Of a stretch of DNA of 64,000 nt, positions 60,104 to 64,000 are shown in pieces. The stretch is from contig OX344762.1 of the NCBI GenBank assembly GCA_947034895.1, forward strand, positions 75,510,981-75,574,980. Reading direction: 5' to 3'. The DNA comes from Rhytidiadelphus loreus. Its lineage: Eukaryota; Streptophyta; Bryopsida; Hypnales; Hylocomiaceae. The position numbers and the translations under genes were made by a program. The number at the start of each line of letters is the position of its first letter. Within the stretch, counting starts at the first letter, position 1. Under the pieces are notes generated by a model. The model was given only the letters and a program-made list of their open reading frames with translations. It was not told where the DNA came from and did no database searches.

Positions 60104-61994
60104 CTGGAAACGAATTGCTGGACCGTAAGTCTGGATTGATCTCCACGACTGTCTGAGTAAAATCTTAAGCAGCGATGAGAGAAAGAGAGACTCTGTGATG
60201 AGAGAATTGCGAAAAAATTGCGAAAGAATCTCGAGGTGGAGAGCTGGATTTCGTAACGTTATTCGGCAGATTGCTTCGAATGTGGCGGGGGTTGGACTGG
60301 GTGCTGCTGAAGGGCAAGCGTCTCTAGACTCCAGGAGATCTGTGGCATTGGGAATTCCTGACGTGGCTTGGTCGCCATGTCAGCCCTAATTTTATTGTCA
60401 CTTGGTAAACCCGATGCCACAGGCTGAACATCAGATTACCTCAAAGTATAAAATCTACAAACCCAATTTCTCGAAGCTTAAAGCCCTATTTGATGAATGT
60501 TCACCTCTAACAACGGCAGTGCCTCCGTTTTCTTTGAATCTTGGCAACAATCAGCCAGGCTGCATAATATTCTGCACCTTCCAAACACATAGAAACATGC
60601 TCAGTCAGATGCAATAAGCCACCAGAGAAGTTACTGGGCGATCTGAACAAAAATTCAGCAAATCCAAATATGAACTTGCATGAGAACCTTCACTTAAGAG
60701 TGACGCAAGCCATTCGCATCAGTGCGTAGAGATAAAATCTCGCCAGTTTATTTTCCTAGTATACAACCCCTCGGATGATCTTCAGGGAGCATTGCTTGAC
60801 TCTGCAAGTCAGAGCCCTGATCACAATGATATGAGCTTAAAACACTTCAGAGAACTCTGACTAAAAATAAAAATCATAGATTGTCACTAAGCACAATCCA
60901 TTCTTCAATGGAATAATTATGATAGAATATTTAAGGGGCTTAAAAATTGATCCAATTTCTTGCAGATAAACCCGCCCTGGATCAGGAGAGAAACAAGCTC
61001 GAGCTGCAAAACAACAAGACAACAAAAAAGCATCAGCCATTGCTACAGTAGGGGTGTCATAATGCAAGCTTTCGGTTTCAAATAATAGAGGGCAGTTTAG
61101 GTCTGGGTCGAGTCTTTGGGCTCCTAATTGCGTGGTGCCAATTTTGGAAGGAAATAGCTACATCTCGTATCAAAAATCACAAGCTCTAGTACGAACTTGT
61201 TCATGGCTTATGCAAGATGTCTGAGGAAAAGAGGAGACTAAAAACTGCAACTTTACCAGGACCATTGCATTCAAGTTAGGTATAGAAACAGAAATACCTG
61301 AATGAGTTGTCGCCTCCCAAAGCCGATCTGCATCTCGAGACCCAGCGCCAGCCGGATCAGTCTACTTTGAGTTATATAAAATTACACCTAGACCTCTTTA
61401 ACATCACCTTCTCTTACATCACATCCTCTGTTCTCTCATCAAACCCTAGGCAACAAATGCACCTATCCCAAATTCACTGTATACTCTCACTATCATACAC
61501 TATTATGCTACATATGTACGTGACAATATTAAGTTCCACAAGTGTGAAGGTTTCTAGGGAGGTTTATACCTAGTATACTGAAGGATTTCTTCCTCCAAGT
61601 CCTATGCTTTGAAGACCCCCGATGGCCACATCCTGGCTTCAGAGTGCCTTTCAAGATCCTTATAAATCACAAACCCTAAAAAGACGAGTTCCCTAGGGAT
61701 AGCCTCTGGATTTCATAAACAGGATTTCATAAATACACTAGGGTATACTATACTTGTGTGAAAAGACTTTGTTGCTTTCAATACCGTGTAGAATGTCAGG
61801 TCTGCATCGGGAGATACTCTACACTGTTCATAGCCCCCGGGGGTCTAGACCATCTGCAGACTCTGCAATGTCACAGTTGCTTGTCACAACGTCACGAAAC
61901 TCCATATGATCACATGCATGAGGATCTGGCAATGAAGAGGATCTCTAGAGACGTGTAGTCTTCAAATTATTCAACCACAAAAGAAAAGGATCGA
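60104..61994. other. 5' flank of the 119-aa gene and 3' flank of the GT92 gene
   Basis: On the right part lies the 3' UTR of the glycosyltransferase (minus strand). 60180-60390 is richer in GC and probably promoter of the 119-aa gene. No further gene supported. Confidence 0.4.
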
Positions 61995-63568
61995 TCACTC
62001 CCACGCCAGATGCATCTTTCCTCCTCTTTTGCTCTGCGAACCAAAGATCCTCCGGGTGTAATCCTTAAGACCATAGTCTTGCACCTCGCAGTACCGCGAC
62101 TCCCAGTCCGCAGGCTTGACAGGCTTGGTCCCCAGGCCAGGCACTCGGTCATTGGACGCATGATTCCGGTCCTCCGTCCAGTCGGCCACATACGTGGCTG
62201 CCCGGCGATGGAACTTGGTTTTGAATTCGTCCCATACCTGAAACTTGTAGTGGTTGATGATGGCCACCCAGGGCCGGATTTGCTCCTTCACATAAGGAGG
62301 CTTTAAAGTAAAATGATGCACCTGGTTCCCCAACGAATCCGCAATGGCACTCAACATCACAATGGACTTATGTCTCCTCTGCCTTAGCACTCGGCATGTG
62401 TACCCTTGGGTGACCCCTTCAGGAGGAGAAACGCCCAGCCCGGATGGCCCAAAGTTGCGACAGTACGTCGCAATTTGCCCCACCTGGACACCCTGCTTCG
62501 CACGCAATGCCACAAATTCCTGAATGAAAGTGGCCAGAATCGATGAGCTTTGGGATGCATTGGGCAGCGACGACGCATTGGGCAATTTCAGAAACCGTTC
62601 GCTGGGGAAGAAGTATTCGTCAATGTCCGCGAAGAACATCCACGTGCACTCGCGCTCGGCCAACAAGCTGCAATGCGAAAGCGCGGCCTGCTGGGTCTTC
62701 ACCCAGGGCCAGGACTGCTTGGTGACGTTGAAGCTGATGCCCAGCTTGGCTATTACTTCATCGAGATTGTCCTCGCTGTTGTTGTCGTAGATGATGAACT
62801 TCTCCACGCCGAGATGACTGTGGTAGTACACCCATTCTCGCAGAAACTTGGCCCCGTTGTAGATCATGGTGCACGCGCAGATGTGGTGAGTTTCTTTTTT
62901 TCGCAAAAGAGAGAGTTGCTGGGGTGGGGGGCTGTAATACGCGAGTGAGGGAAGAATCTTCCCGTCAAACCGCAGTGACATCTTCTGGTTTGTGAAGGTC
63001 GAAATCATGGCCTTCGGGGGGTGGCCGCACCTGAAAACCTCATTTGCTTGGGCTGTCAGAGCGGTTGCGAACTGACCAGTGCCATCACCATACACACATT
63101 GGAACTGCGAAAGCTCGAAGCCCAGCGTTTGGTTGAAGCCATGGACAAACAGAGCCACGTCGTGGTCTGTAGAATAAACCTCATAAACCACCTTGGTGCC
63201 GTTCCATGGCAATGCGGCAAGCCCCTTTGGAACTCGAATCTCTTGGTGGGTGTCAAGCTTGATGAGCACTGAGGTTAGGTCTTGTGGTTGCGGAGGCATC
63301 CCACACACCACTGCCACTAAAAAAGGCCGCCAGGGGTGCACTGCCAACACCTTTTGATGGGGGACAGTACTCCCATACCGGCACTCCAGTTTTTCTTTGT
63401 TGGGGAAGTGAAAGCTTGGCGGTACTCGGACTAAACACAAAACCTCAGAACCGAAACTAATCACATCCTCAATTCGCAATTCAGCAGTGGGAGTCGGCCC
63501 TTCTGACCGCCAAGAACCAGGGACCATGTCTGTGGGGAGACTCAACGCAGAACGATCGGGCGGTGCAA
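61995..63568 (-). CDS. Glycosyltransferase family 92 (DUF23) protein, large last exon (5' end outside window)
   Basis: One long exon of 1574 nt from an acceptor (GTGCTTGCAG) at 63569-63570 down to the stop at 61995, about 523 aa. The GT92 catalytic domain is clear: CTMIYNGAKFLREWVYYH, HLGVEKFIIYDNNSEDNL, the metal-binding DxD in FADIDEYFFP at about 62630-62605, GQIATYCRNFGPSGL and AIINHYKFQVWDEFKTKF. Four or more N-x-S/T sites (NQT, NVT, NAS twice) agree with a Golgi-lumen enzyme. Plant GT92 includes the beta-1,4-galactan synthases (GALS) of pectin synthesis; this member is of the wider group and its acceptor is not known. The N-terminal membrane anchor must lie on an exon to the right of the window, because 63569-64000 reads as intron. 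Codon 1 of the exon is split (phase 1). Confidence 0.93.
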
Positions 63569-64000
63569 CTGCAAGCACAAGTGTGAATCATATTATCAGA
63601 TATAACCAATTCATAACATTCTGGAGCAGGTGGGAAAATTGGAGGATGTAATTATGATCTCAAAACTGTATAAGCAAGAAATCGAAAATTTTATTTGAAA
63701 GGTTTCAAGGGTGCTAAGGAGCTCCTCAATGACGTTATGTTCATTTTCAATTCCGACAAAATAGCAATCAGGCCCTACCCGCAACAACCATTTTAGCACT
63801 ATTAATTAACTAGCTAGAAGTAGTTACTGTCTAAGCTGTGTCGGTTAGCAAATTGATAGCAAATTGATACTAGTTCCTTCTAACTAGCAACTTGCAATAA
63901 ATTTACATTCATTTCTACCAATTGACTTTAATCCCGATTGGAAAAGAAAAGCAATTACGGCTATGTGGCTATGGTTTGAAGTTCTAGATCAACTCAATAG
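63569..64000 (-). other. Intron of the GT92 gene (incomplete)
   Basis: AT-rich, without an exon that could supply a start codon and membrane anchor in the right phase. The short ORF at 63611-63799 does not resemble a GT92 N-terminus. Confidence 0.5.

Noticed and set aside
62010..63272. Several plus-strand ORFs of 60-132 codons
   Set aside because: They are antisense shadows of the GT92 exon.
1..64000. tRNA, rRNA or snRNA genes
   Set aside because: Scanning for the usual internal promoter boxes and conserved stems gave no convincing candidate.

Overview
This window is nuclear DNA from a land plant. Its genes carry GT-AG introns, two of them encode recognisable chloroplast proteins (an HCF145-like RNA-stability factor and an STR12-like parvulin/rhodanese protein), and the ubiquitin genes have plant-type sequences. 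The spaces between genes are very AT-rich and full of degenerate repeats. Protein character suggests a non-seed plant (bryophyte or lycophyte), but this is an impression, not a proof. No CRISPR, rRNA, tRNA or prokaryotic operon structure was seen.

Layout. 1-2026 (+): 3' part of an HCF145-like gene. 4613-5325: ~320-bp tandem repeat. 5718-6332 (+): intronless 204-aa ORF with degenerate EF-hand-like segments, preceded by a 35-bp palindrome. 10202-12256 (-): five-exon RNF170-type RING/DUF1232 E3 ligase. 17228-19622 (-): six-exon UBE2H/UBC4-6-type E2 enzyme. 20300-43000: mostly repeats, with several miniature inverted-repeat elements (MITEs), tandem arrays, a compound TTATAA-linked element cluster (37.2-38.4 kb) and a dead Tc1/mariner-like transposase (~40.0-40.5 kb). 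43238-45886 (-): eight-exon PpiC+rhodanese gene. 48.3-53.3 kb: an exon of a small basic protein, an orphan ORF, and a dense stack of inverted-repeat elements, one with TTAA/CCC ends like piggyBac. 57205-57669 (-): intact 154-aa ORF of unknown function with a TATA box. 59443-60103 (-): two-exon gene for a 119-aa basic protein, paralogous to the exon at 48.35 kb. 61995-63568 (-): last exon of a GT92 glycosyltransferase, whose 5' end lies outside the window.

How the genes relate. There is no operon logic. Two features are notable. The E2 and the E3 of the ubiquitin pathway are neighbours on the same strand, about 5 kb apart. Two chloroplast-related genes occupy separate gene islands. The least-described content is the 119-aa basic protein family (two copies in the window) and the set of short inverted-repeat transposons, several of which can be delimited at base level with target-site duplications. 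All exon boundaries were deduced by reading splice sites and matching remembered family sequences; none is backed by transcripts.
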